Positions 24,753 through 32,321 of a DNA stretch of 64,000 nucleotides are shown here, piece by piece. Position 1 is the first letter of the stretch, and each line of letters starts with the position of its first letter. This DNA is from a virus. The notes under the pieces were generated by a model. That model made no database searches. It was not told the origin of the DNA and saw nothing but the letters and a program-made list of their open reading frames with translations. The DNA is taken from positions 1-64,000 of IMG/VR virus record IMGVR_UViG_3300037852_000415; one strand, 5' to 3'. The position numbers were made by a program, and so were the translations under genes.

Positions 24753-25295
24753 ATGACAGCACGTCGTGCAGTGCGGGCGGCGTTCGGGGCAATGTGGATA
24801 GTACTCATAGGCGCCATCCTGCTGCTCTCGTGCGGCGCCTGCGCTGCGCAGAGGTACTACATCACGTCGGCTAGCTACCACACGTTTGGTTACAGCATCG
24901 ACGGGGCCTTCTCGGCGAGCGAGGTTGCCGACATCGACTCCGGCGTCAAGGCGTGGGTAGAAGCCTCACACGGGCATCTCGAGATGCACGAAGACCTCGC
25001 GATCTACTCCTACTTCCACTTCATGAAGCGCGCCGAGGGCACGATGGGGCGCTCCAAAGACGACAGCCGTGTAATCGTAGGTGAGTATCACTACGACACG
25101 GGCATCGTCAACGTTGTGCCGGGGCCCAGGACGCGTGCTATCGTCATCCACGAACTTGGTCACGCGTGGCGGTTAGACCACAACGATTGGGACAGAGACA
25201 GCTTCATGCAGAGCGATATCACCAACGTCAGCGCCCCGTTCGGGCCGGTCATGGAGGTAGACATCAAAGTCGCCTGCGGGGTGCTTGGATGCTGA
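24753..25295 (+). CDS. Metzincin-like zinc metalloprotease, membrane or lipoprotein-anchored
   Basis: An N-terminal hydrophobic segment (MWIVLIGAILLLSCG) with Cys at its end suggests a lipid or membrane anchor. Residues 133-143 read HELGHAWRLDH, the HExxHxxxxxH zinc site of metzincins with Arg where Gly is usual. DSFMQSDI shortly after supplies the Met-turn. Size fits a bare matrixin/astacin-type catalytic domain. It may cleave envelope or virion proteins during entry or lysis; the substrate is unknown. A TAGCTT box lies 8 bases before the start. Confidence 0.75.
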   Translation: MTARRAVRAAFGAMWIVLIGAILLLSCGACAAQRYYITSASYHTFGYSIDGAFSASEVADIDSGVKAWVEASHGHLEMHEDLAIYSYFHFMKRAEGTMGRSKDDSRVIVGEYHYDTGIVNVVPGPRTRAIVIHELGHAWRLDHNDWDRDSFMQSDITNVSAPFGPVMEVDIKVACGVLGC

Positions 25296-25501
25296 AGCCC
25301 CCCACTGACTTTCAGCGGCACTTCGTCGCGCGGGGGCGATGGTTTACTGCGTGCGCCTACGACGCCGGCACCTGCTGGGAGTACTACGCCAGCGAAGACG
25401 TAAAGCGCGGTACCTCGGGGGGCATCGTCGTCGGGCCCGTTACGAGTTTCGCTGCGCTTGTCGAAGCCGCCTCGGAAAGGTTGAAGCAACTCGATGGCTG
25501 A
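25289..25501 (+). CDS. Hypothetical protein, 70 aa
   Basis: ATG overlaps the protease end by 7 bases. Small soluble alpha/beta protein with two Cys and many aromatics. No family match. Confidence 0.55.
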   Translation: MLKPPTDFQRHFVARGRWFTACAYDAGTCWEYYASEDVKRGTSGGIVVGPVTSFAALVEAASERLKQLDG

Positions 25502-25685
25502 CAACGCGCGCGCTCTCGACGTCTTGAAGCAGCTCGTAGCGGCTCTCGCAGACGTCGAGCGGTGCCGCTTCTGCTGCGTCGCTGCCGACGAGGATTGCCA
25601 CAAGGATGCCTTCGATGCCGCCGTCAGGCGCGCGAAGGCGTTTCTGAAGAAGGAGCGCGAGGAGGCGCTGATGAAACCCTCATGA
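25494..25685 (+). CDS. Small Cys/His-containing helical protein, 63 aa
   Basis: The motif CRFCCVAADEDCHKD in the middle could bind zinc. The flanks are helices, and the C-terminal helix is Lys/Glu-rich. It overlaps both neighbours by a few bases. No known family. Confidence 0.55.
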   Translation: MADNARALDVLKQLVAALADVERCRFCCVAADEDCHKDAFDAAVRRAKAFLKKEREEALMKPS

Positions 25686-25906
25686 TGCTCAAGTGGATTG
25701 TACTCGGCTACATGCTCCCCGGATGTCTCCTCATAGCAGGGCACGCAAAGCAGTGGCTGCGCGAGCTAGACGCCTGCATCGAAAAGTACGGGCGCTGGCC
25801 GGTGCTGCTCGCGCTCCCGTTCGATCTGCTGATTGACGTACTGCTCTGGCCCCGGGCTGCCTGGAAGCTCTGGTGCCTACGGCGCGTCGGCGGGAAGCTT
25901 CCGTGA
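25682..25906 (+). CDS. Membrane protein, 74 aa
   Basis: An N-terminal span (LKWIVLGYMLPGCLLIAG) and a second hydrophobic stretch (LLALPFDLLIDVLLW) ending in a basic tail (LRRVGGKLP). ATG overlaps the previous TGA and the following GTG overlaps its stop. Confidence 0.55.
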   Translation: MMLKWIVLGYMLPGCLLIAGHAKQWLRELDACIEKYGRWPVLLALPFDLLIDVLLWPRAAWKLWCLRRVGGKLP

Positions 25907-26346
25907 GCCCCGCCTTTATCACGCTCCTCATGATGGCGCTCGGCGTCGACAAGGTCGGCTACGCCTCCAGCTTCGCCGCGGCGATTGCGCGAGTCGCAAG
26001 CGAAGACGCGCCGCCCTCAGGCTACAACCGCGAAGAGGGCGCCGCGATGCTAGTAGTTAGCCTCTACGAAGAGGGCCGCTTCTGCATCGGCGCTTCGTGT
26101 GGCAGGGGCGACAAGGGGAAGTCAGTGTGCAGCGGGCAGGTGAGGGCTTTCAACGAGGCGCATGCGCGACAACTCGAGCTGTCGCCGCTAGCGTGCGCTC
26201 GAGGCGCCTACGCCATCATCAGAGGAGGGGCTGCTATCTGCCCCGATGCGCCCTTGGCGCCGTACTGTGGGGGCTGCAACGCGCACCCAGCAAGGGAGAT
26301 GGCGGAGCGCCGATGGCGTAAGGCTGAGTGGCTTTTTGCCAACTAG
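25903..26346 (+). CDS. Possible lysozyme/transglycosylase-like protein, 147 aa
   Basis: GTG start. Residues 40-80 read as a helix with an acidic centre (EEGAAMLVVSLYEEGRF) followed by GRGDKGKSVCSGQV. This resembles the Glu helix and the G-D-x-G-x-S-x-G-x-x-Q strand of goose-type lysozyme/lytic transglycosylase folds. Seven Cys suggest disulfides. A hydrophobic N-terminus could be a weak signal. Without a match the enzymatic call stays tentative. Confidence 0.45.
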   Translation: MSPAFITLLMMALGVDKVGYASSFAAAIARVASEDAPPSGYNREEGAAMLVVSLYEEGRFCIGASCGRGDKGKSVCSGQVRAFNEAHARQLELSPLACARGAYAIIRGGAAICPDAPLAPYCGGCNAHPAREMAERRWRKAEWLFAN

Positions 26347-26366
26347 TGGCGTAAGATAACCCACGC

Positions 26367-26726
26367 ATGGCCGACTTCCTCCCCGACAGTCGCAGCCGAC
26401 GGCGCACCGGCGCCGTTAGAAGCTCAACCGGTACGCAAGTGCCCGTCTACTGCGCCAACTGCGGGCGCGAATGGGGCTTCGTGCCGGAGGACGCTATTAC
26501 TTTCGCCTTCGCGCTCTGTAACGAGTGCGCTGAAAAGCACGGTGACATCGCGCACACCTACAGCGAGCCGGATAGCGTTTTCTGGGAGCGGATTGCGAAT
26601 GCGCAGCTCGAAGAGGCGGGGCGCGCTTTCACCCCCCTCGAGTTGGTGCTCGCCGTCGAAGATACATCGAGCCCGCTAGCAAAGCTTGCAAATGAGTGGG
26701 CCGCCTACGTGAGAAGGAGCAGCTAG
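26367..26726 (+). CDS. Zinc-ribbon protein, 119 aa
   Basis: Two CxxC pairs, CANCGREWG near residue 29 and CNECAEKHG near 52, make one zinc ribbon, followed by a helical acidic domain. The N-terminus is Arg/Ser-rich. A TAAGAT box lies 9 bases upstream of the ATG. Possibly a small DNA or RNA binding protein; partner unknown. Confidence 0.6.
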   Translation: MADFLPDSRSRRRTGAVRSSTGTQVPVYCANCGREWGFVPEDAITFAFALCNECAEKHGDIAHTYSEPDSVFWERIANAQLEEAGRAFTPLELVLAVEDTSSPLAKLANEWAAYVRRSS

Positions 26727-26728
26727 AG

Positions 26729-26965
26729 ATGTCTACGGCAGCCAAAGCAGACACCCCCAAGTGCGACGTGCCGGGGTGCGGGCGCTACGCCTCATTCTGT
26801 ACCGACGGCACTGAGAAGGACATCGCCGTACGCGGCGGTGAGCCGTTGAATCGTAAGCCGCTCGTCAACATCAACGTGTGCGCAGCGCACTCGAATTGGC
26901 CGTTCTCCGACGATGCCAAGACGTGGGTTGCCGCCAACGCAGCCATCTACGAGAAGAGGAAGTAA
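26729..26965 (+). CDS. Small zinc-binding-like protein, 78 aa
   Basis: ATG with an AAGGAG site. CDVPGCGRYASFC and a later CAAHSNW could hold one metal ion. No family recognised. It precedes a run of probable structural genes. Confidence 0.55.
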   Translation: MSTAAKADTPKCDVPGCGRYASFCTDGTEKDIAVRGGEPLNRKPLVNINVCAAHSNWPFSDDAKTWVAANAAIYEKRK

Positions 26966-26969
26966 GCCG

Positions 26970-27452
26970 ATGCCGCTCTTTTACACCGACGTCCCGGGCG
27001 CTACGCAGACGACCAACGCCGCCCCCAATACGCCCAACGACTGCTTCTTCATCGCCCCCGGCGCGACGCGCACGGTGTGGCTCAACGCCATCTACCCCAC
27101 AGGCCGCGGCGCAACGCTCACCTCCATCAGCGGTATCAGCTACCGCCTCGAGAAGTGGACGACGACGGCATCAAGCGGCGGCACCGCGATTACGCCCTCC
27201 CCGAACGACCCGGGGTACCAGGCTGCGAAGCACGCCGCCGGCTTCAGCGCCGCCACCGTCACCAGCGGCACCGGCGGGCCGACGCTGATGCTCTCTATCG
27301 GCAGCGGCACCACCTCACCTGGTAACTGGATTGCACCCACGCCCGACCAGGGGTACTCACTGCAGGCGGCGGCGACGCAGAGCCTCGACATCTTCAACGT
27401 CGCCGGTGCGGCGTCGCTCGTCTTCGAGATGAGCGTCGGCACTTGGGAGTAA
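26970..27452 (+). CDS. Probable structural protein, 160 aa
   Basis: Thr/Ser/Gly/Ala-rich beta protein with few charges and no signal peptide, as usual for small capsid or surface proteins. First of four such genes that end with the repeat protein at 28775. No family match; the structural call is from composition and neighbours. Confidence 0.55.
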   Translation: MPLFYTDVPGATQTTNAAPNTPNDCFFIAPGATRTVWLNAIYPTGRGATLTSISGISYRLEKWTTTASSGGTAITPSPNDPGYQAAKHAAGFSAATVTSGTGGPTLMLSIGSGTTSPGNWIAPTPDQGYSLQAAATQSLDIFNVAGAASLVFEMSVGTWE

Positions 27453-27456
27453 GCGC

Positions 27457-27744
27457 ATGAACCAGCCGACGGCTAATTACGCATTCGATTTCATCTACGA
27501 TGGCGCGTCCGCCACAGTCGTAATAGATCTGCGCAAAGGGCCGGGGGTTTTCTCGCTCCCTAGCTTTACAGGCGCGCTGCCCCCAATGTTCTTCTCGCAG
27601 AACCCGATCAGCGTAGATAGAGCAGCCGTAAGCGACGTACCCACTACAGCATCTGTCGCTGGCGAGCTGTTGACCGTCGATATCCCCGCGGGTACGTCGG
27701 CTGGGCTAAACTACGCTACGGTATTTCTCTATTACACCTTCTAG
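27457..27744 (+). CDS. Probable structural protein, 95 aa
   Basis: Aromatic-rich beta protein of one domain, start 4 bases after the previous stop. Contains repeated strand-like segments and few charges. No family match. Confidence 0.5.
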   Translation: MNQPTANYAFDFIYDGASATVVIDLRKGPGVFSLPSFTGALPPMFFSQNPISVDRAAVSDVPTTASVAGELLTVDIPAGTSAGLNYATVFLYYTF

Positions 27745-27753
27745 GCACGAACC

Positions 27754-28110
27754 ATGTCGGACGGTACTCTACTCAATCCAGTACAAGCTACAGGCGGCGA
27801 CCTCGTCAGTGACGAAGACATGACGGGGCAGGTGCGTCTATCTTCGTTGGTGCCGCAACTCGGCGCCGTCAACGCCTCCTACAAGATCGAGCGTACTAAG
27901 ATCGCCATCGGCGATTACGACACCGACCGCGGCGACATCTCGAGCGACGGCGGGCGCCCGCTGCCGGTGGAGACCTTCGTCGAGCGTCGACTTCAAGAAG
28001 AGCAGTACCTCCGCGCCACCGAGGCCCAATACGCCAAGTTGACGCGGCGTACTAGCGAGCGCCCGCCTACGCTGTTCTTCAGCCGCACTGGGCGCGAGGG
28101 GAGAATCTAA
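27754..28110 (+). CDS. Virion-associated protein, 118 aa
   Basis: A polar N-terminus, a beta-type middle and a charged helix at the end (VERRLQEEQYLRATEAQYAK). A TAGGCA box lies 6 bases before the ATG. No family match. The last base of its stop is the first of the next ATG. Confidence 0.5.
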   Translation: MSDGTLLNPVQATGGDLVSDEDMTGQVRLSSLVPQLGAVNASYKIERTKIAIGDYDTDRGDISSDGGRPLPVETFVERRLQEEQYLRATEAQYAKLTRRTSERPPTLFFSRTGREGRI

Positions 28111-28763
28111 TGCTATTCGAAGCCATCGTCCGAAGATTCCCGGCGCTGAAGACGCTCAGCGAGGCGACAGTCGGCGGGCGTCTTACTGGTCTACTCAGCC
28201 TAGCCGTTGCTCAAGTCGAAGACGAGTTCACCGAGATGACTCGTGCCGGTAGGCGCTTCAACGGCATCTTCGGGACTGTGGGTATCCAGTCGGTACAGGC
28301 AGTACCAACCACCGCTGCGGCGTGGGCTCTGTTCAACGCAGATAAGAATCGATCATATGTCATTGACTCCGTGACAACGTTTTTTCTGTCGGGCACTGCC
28401 GGTATCGGCGGTACGTTGGTGGGTATAGTGTCGCCCATCACCTCCACGATACCGGCAGCAGCCGCAACAGCGACGGTCGGTAACTGTAGCGCCAGCGGGT
28501 TGGTCAGTAAAGCTGCCCTCGCCGTCAACTACACACTCCCCACACCGTCTGGAATGATTCAGTGGGGCATTCTGCCGGGCTTCCAAGGGCAGACCACAGG
28601 TGTTGCGCCAGGGTTAGGGGGCGCCTACAGTGCCGACGTGCGCGGGCGTCTGATCATTCCGCCCGGAGATGTATTGGGGCTATCGCTCATCACCGTGGCC
28701 GGTACTACGCCGCTGTTCATCATGGGCGTCGCTTGGCACGAAGTAGAGCTAGATCTCGAGTAG
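28110..28763 (+). CDS. Probable structural protein, 217 aa
   Basis: The N-terminal 60 residues are helical and basic. The rest is Ala/Thr/Gly-rich and beta-like, with the ordered closing pattern GRLIIPPGDVLGLSLITVAG seen in jelly-roll-like capsid proteins. No certain family. Likely a virion protein from context. Confidence 0.5.
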   Translation: MLFEAIVRRFPALKTLSEATVGGRLTGLLSLAVAQVEDEFTEMTRAGRRFNGIFGTVGIQSVQAVPTTAAAWALFNADKNRSYVIDSVTTFFLSGTAGIGGTLVGIVSPITSTIPAAAATATVGNCSASGLVSKAALAVNYTLPTPSGMIQWGILPGFQGQTTGVAPGLGGAYSADVRGRLIIPPGDVLGLSLITVAGTTPLFIMGVAWHEVELDLE

Positions 28764-28766
28764 TCT
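28758..28766 (+). promoter_or_regulatory. -10 promoter, near-leaderless, overlaps stop codon
   Basis: gagTAGTCT, in which TAG is the stop of the previous gene, then 8 bases to the GTG at 28775. Confidence 0.4.
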
Positions 28767-28774
28767 GAGGCGCC

Positions 28775-31165
28775 GTGCGCCTAGCTCTCATAGCCGGCAT
28801 CGCCGCGGCTCTCGAAGAGCCCGGCATAAGCCAACAGCCGATAGCGCCCGACGTAGCCGTTGTCGTAGCGTCTGTCGGCGAAGACTTCGCCGGCTCGCTG
28901 GCCGCAGATGAAGCTCCCGGCGTCGTCGCTGTCGTCGTTGACATCGCGGCTGCTTACGCAACCGTACCGGAAGACTTCGCCGGCTCTCTACCTCGTGAAG
29001 AGCCCCCTGGCGCAACGGCGACAGTCGCCCCCGACGTACCGTCCGCGCCCACCGCGCCGGAGGACTTCGCCGGAAGCCTTCCCCTCGAAGAGCCGCCAAG
29101 CATCGCAGCACCGGCGAGCGCCGATGTCTCTTTCTTCAGCGTACCGCAGGCGCCCGAAGACTTCGCCGGCTCCTTGCCGCTCGAGGAGAACGGGTTCATC
29201 TCGCTGCCGCCGGCTGTCGACATCTTCGGCGCCCCGCCGCCGCAGCAAGAAGACTTCGTTGCGCCTGTTGCTGCCCTCGTCGCCGAAGACGTCTTCGCCG
29301 TCGCGCCAGCATCGCTCGACGTCGCATCGCCGCAACCGCCACAAGCTGAAGACTTCCCCGGCGCTGCCACGGGGCTCGAGGAGAATGCCTTCGTCGCTTT
29401 CACACCGGCTGTCGACATCTGGCTTACACCCTCTATCGATGAAGGCTTCTGGGGCGCGTACTCTTCTGAAGAGAACGGCTTCGTCTCGCCGCCTATCGGC
29501 GTGCAGCTCGACTTCACCATTGTCACGCCGTCTGTCGACGAGGGCTTCTGGGGCGCCTATTCGAGCGAAGAGCCCGCCGCGGCTACGGCAATCGTCGTAG
29601 ACGTCATCGTTGTCACGCCGAGCGGCGGCGAAGACTTCGGCGGCGCGCATCCGACAGAGGAGACGTCGCCGCTTCAAACAACTATCGCAGACATCTGGTA
29701 TCCGCAAGCGCCTGTCGCTGAAGACTTCGCGGGCAGTCTGCCGCTCGAGGAGTTGGGGAGTACGGCAATAGGCGCTGCCCCCGACGCGCCCACCGCCCTC
29801 AGCGCAGCGTCTGAAGAATTCGGTGGGGCGCACCCAACAGAAGAGCAGCCCGGTGCCGCCGCGCAAGTCGACTTCGTCTTCTTCGCTTCGCTACCGGCGC
29901 AGCGAGAAGACTTCGCCGGCAGCGCGGTGTTCGGGGGCGAAGAGACCTCTACCCCCGCCATCGCGCCCTTCATCGACATTCTTCCCGCGCTCCCGACGAT
30001 GTCGGAGGAGGTCTTTGCCGGAAGCGCGCCCTTCGGGGGCGAAGAGACTTCTACGCCTGCGATTGCGCCTTTCGTCGCCGACGCTCAACTGCCCGCGGCG
30101 CCCAGCGCCGAGGAGTTCGGCGGCGCTCACCCCACTGAGGAGCAGCCCGGCGCAGTAGTGATAGTAGACATCTTGCCGCTACTGCAAGCGGCACCGCAAC
30201 AGGAGGACTTCGCCGGAAGCCTTCCGTTTGAGGAGGCTACGTCGATACCGCCGCTCTCTGTAGAGGCGCCTTGGCTCGGTATCGCCGTAGGCGTTAGTGA
30301 AGACTTTGCGGGAAGCTTGCCGCAAGAGGAATCGACTAGCCCCACTGTCACCTACGTGCTTCTCGAGCCCCAATCGTCGCTAGCTGCGCCAGAAGACTTC
30401 GCCGGAAGCGCGCCTATCGAAGAGGTACACGGCGAACCTAACGCTCCTCTTTTCATTCAGCGCGTCGTACCCCCGTGGTTGACAATCAGCACCCCCGAGG
30501 AATCGCCGCCAACTCCGGTGACGCCCCCGACACCACCGTACGTGCCGGTGTACGTGCCGCCCGTGCCCCAAACAGGCGGAGGCGGGGGCGCTGGGGCGCT
30601 CGGCTTCGGGCCCCCGGCGGTGCCCGTAGCGCCGCAGTGTGACTACGCTCTCTTGCACGATCCGAATGCCGCCGAAGTGAAGGCGATTGCCGCAGGCGTC
30701 GTTGAACACTTCTTTGATCCCAAAGGGGGCTTCTCGCTCGTCATCACCGCAGACGACGGTACGCGCTACTTCTATGCGAAGCTCGGGTGCTACGTCGGGA
30801 AGTCGGGGCGGCGCGTGAAACCCGGTGAAGTCGTCGCCAAGATGAAAGGGCCGGCAGTGCCTACAGTGCAGCTGCCCCCCAAGCCGGCGGTCGGTTTGGA
30901 AGCTTTAGCGCTGCCTGAGGCGCCGAAGCCTACGGTGGTGGTGCCTATCTACGTAGCCCCCGCGCCTGCGCCTGCGCCTGTGCCCGCACCGATTCCGGCT
31001 CCTATGCCGCCTGCGCCATTGGCGAAGCCGCAGAGTATCGTGCCGGCGCTCATCATCACGGGGCTCGTGGCGACGGGCCTCGTGCTCGTAGTCGCGCTTG
31101 TACTCGACGACAAGCCTAAGCGTAAACGCGGCAAGAAGAAGCGAAGGCGCAGGCTAAGGCGTTAG
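28775..31165 (+). CDS. 796-aa repeat protein with M23-like domain, membrane span and basic tail
   Basis: GTG start. Residues about 35-580 hold roughly 17 tandem units of 30-34 residues. Each unit starts with E-[DEGV]-F-x-G-[SA] followed by a LPLEE or HPTEE acidic knot and ends in a Val/Ala/Pro-rich strand. A Pro-rich hinge leads to residues 622-695, where AIAAGVVEHFF, TADDGTRYFYAKLG and VKPGEVVAKM match the beta core of M23/lysostaphin-type endopeptidases. The catalytic His of the usual Y-x-H-L segment reads Lys, so it is probably a binding version. After another Pro/Ala linker come one span (ALIITGLVATGLVLVVALVL) and a tail ending KRKRGKKKRRRRLRR. It fits a long surface protein anchored in a membrane. 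Confidence 0.75.
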   Translation: MRLALIAGIAAALEEPGISQQPIAPDVAVVVASVGEDFAGSLAADEAPGVVAVVVDIAAAYATVPEDFAGSLPREEPPGATATVAPDVPSAPTAPEDFAGSLPLEEPPSIAAPASADVSFFSVPQAPEDFAGSLPLEENGFISLPPAVDIFGAPPPQQEDFVAPVAALVAEDVFAVAPASLDVASPQPPQAEDFPGAATGLEENAFVAFTPAVDIWLTPSIDEGFWGAYSSEENGFVSPPIGVQLDFTIVTPSVDEGFWGAYSSEEPAAATAIVVDVIVVTPSGGEDFGGAHPTEETSPLQTTIADIWYPQAPVAEDFAGSLPLEELGSTAIGAAPDAPTALSAASEEFGGAHPTEEQPGAAAQVDFVFFASLPAQREDFAGSAVFGGEETSTPAIAPFIDILPALPTMSEEVFAGSAPFGGEETSTPAIAPFVADAQLPAAPSAEEFGGAHPTEEQPGAVVIVDILPLLQAAPQQEDFAGSLPFEEATSIPPLSVEAPWLGIAVGVSEDFAGSLPQEESTSPTVTYVLLEPQSSLAAPEDFAGSAPIEEVHGEPNAPLFIQRVVPPWLTISTPEESPPTPVTPPTPPYVPVYVPPVPQTGGGGGAGALGFGPPAVPVAPQCDYALLHDPNAAEVKAIAAGVVEHFFDPKGGFSLVITADDGTRYFYAKLGCYVGKSGRRVKPGEVVAKMKGPAVPTVQLPPKPAVGLEALALPEAPKPTVVVPIYVAPAPAPAPVPAPIPAPMPPAPLAKPQSIVPALIITGLVATGLVLVVALVLDDKPKRKRGKKKRRRRLRR

Positions 31166-31267
31166 GTAGTGCCCCAGCGCCCACGTGCCGTACGCGACTG
31201 CGGCGACAGCGAGCGCGAAGAGCAGGAGCTCGATGCTGATATGCAGCTTCGGCGACGAGGGCTTCAC
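31154..31267 (-). CDS. 37-aa single-span membrane protein
   Basis: GTG at 31267 shares its base with the upstream TAG. Starts KPSSPKLHIS, then one span (ELLLFALAVAAVAYGTWALG) and ends HYLTP. Its 3' end overlaps the repeat-protein stop region on the other strand by 12 bases. Credible because it is tightly coupled to the gene at 31267-31818. Confidence 0.5.
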   Translation of the reverse strand: MKPSSPKLHISIELLLFALAVAAVAYGTWALGHYLTP

Positions 31268-31818
31268 TAGATTGCGCCGTAGAGCAACGTATGGAGTGTG
31301 CCGGCAGTCGATTGAATCAGCCCGCTACCGACGCCGCCGGGCGCCGTGTTGCCCGGAATAGACGATACGTACATCGACACGACCTGGCTGAGCGAGTCGG
31401 TAATCTGCTCGGAGCCGTTGGCAATCCACACGACCCAGAACGGAGCATCTGCGGGAGGAACGGGAAATCCCATCGAGGCGGGCAGCGCGGGGCCGGCCTG
31501 ACCGTTGGTGATAAGCCCCGCCAGCGCGGTGGCCTGCGCCTGCGTCTGCACCTCGGCGATGTACATATACCCGGCTTGCGTCGAGTGGTAGGTGCCGGAG
31601 GCGTCGGGAGTCACCTTGGTCCACGTGAGGCCCGGGAATGGATTGGGGGGCGGGGGCTGAGGAGTCGGAGGCGGAGGCGTAGGAGGTGTCGGCGCCGGAT
31701 TGGGGCTCGGCGTCGAGCCCTTCGAGCCCCCGGCGAGCGCGACGCCGCCAATCAGCGCCGCTGCCGCCGCGAGCCCGCCGGCAACCCACCACACACGCGG
31801 ATCTGTCTTCTTCGCCAT
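31267..31818 (-). CDS. N-terminally anchored membrane protein with Pro-rich stalk, 183 aa
   Basis: ATG preceded by AGGAGG. One span near residues 10-30 (VWWVAGGLAAAAALIGGVAL), then a 25-residue Pro/Thr stalk and a globular domain of about 115 residues with Gln/Ala-rich helices. The architecture (anchor, stalk, head) repeats in the proteins at 49120 and 54434. Probably displayed outward from a membrane; function unknown. Confidence 0.65.
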   Translation of the reverse strand: MAKKTDPRVWWVAGGLAAAAALIGGVALAGGSKGSTPSPNPAPTPPTPPPPTPQPPPPNPFPGLTWTKVTPDASGTYHSTQAGYMYIAEVQTQAQATALAGLITNGQAGPALPASMGFPVPPADAPFWVVWIANGSEQITDSLSQVVSMYVSSIPGNTAPGGVGSGLIQSTAGTLHTLLYGAI

Positions 31819-31832
31819 CGTCTTCTAGCCTC

Positions 31833-32273
31833 CTAGGCCTTTTGCGTAATCCACCACGCAGCCGCGAGCGATGCGGCTACGATTGTCATTGCGACGAGCA
31901 CGCCGCCGGCTGTCGGCTTCTGCAATCCAATTCCTGGTACCGCCGCCGGCCCGTAAGGGCGTAGGTACTGGGTGTAGGCGCCGGAGTTGAACGTGCTCCA
32001 GGGAGCCCAGTTTCGCCCCCCGCTGCTGATGGCGAGTGCCGCCAGCGCGTTGTACGCCGGGTCGAAGAGGGAAGCCCTGTTGTACGAGGGGTGCGCCTTC
32101 AAGTTCACCTGCCAGAGGCCGATGCTGCCCCCCGGCGTAATCTGTAGGTCGCCGACGGCGTTGGGGTTGCCCCCAGACTCCGCCATCGCCACCGCCGCCG
32201 CTGTCGGCACGGCGCTCACCGGGAATCCCGCCGCCGCCGCGATGCCCTGTAGCTGTGCAATACTGAACGCCAC
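31833..32273 (-). CDS. Membrane-anchored lytic transglycosylase (SLT-like)
   Basis: The fold is visible as AAAVAMAESGGNPNAVGD (catalytic Glu in the helix), SIGLWQVNLKAHP, LFDPAYNALAALAIS and WAPWSTFNSGAYTQYL, matching phage goose-lysozyme/SLT enzymes that cleave the glycan strand of peptidoglycan. A C-terminal span (GVLVAMTIVAASLAAAWWI) anchors it. Membrane-bound transglycosylases occur in virions of membrane-containing phages such as PRD1 (P7). The GTG start at 32273 follows a TGCTAATCT box by 10 bases; an open extension to 32336 would run through the promoter region. Confidence 0.82.
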   Translation of the reverse strand: MAFSIAQLQGIAAAAGFPVSAVPTAAAVAMAESGGNPNAVGDLQITPGGSIGLWQVNLKAHPSYNRASLFDPAYNALAALAISSGGRNWAPWSTFNSGAYTQYLRPYGPAAVPGIGLQKPTAGGVLVAMTIVAASLAAAWWITQKA

Positions 32274-32283
32274 GGCTTTCGAC

Positions 32284-32292
32284 AGATTAGCA
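32284..32292 (-). promoter_or_regulatory. Extended -10 promoter for transglycosylase (divergent pair)
   Basis: Minus strand atgcTAATCT, 10 bases before the GTG at 32273. It is back to back with the + strand box at 32309. Confidence 0.45.
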
Positions 32293-32304
32293 TGTAGCGT
32301 CGCG

Positions 32305-32314
32305 GTGGTATACT
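32305..32314 (+). promoter_or_regulatory. Extended -10 promoter, leaderless geometry
   Basis: gtggTATACT, 7 bases before the ATG at 32322, no ribosome site. Confidence 0.55.
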
Positions 32315-32321
32315 GAGCCTC

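Noticed and set aside
28988-29866. Minus-strand open frame opposite the repeat protein
   Set aside because: Arg/Gly-rich shadow of the repeat with no start signal.
28879-30510. CRISPR array or non-coding repeat
   Set aside because: The period follows codons, the protein repeat is clear, and the DNA copies differ mainly at third positions.
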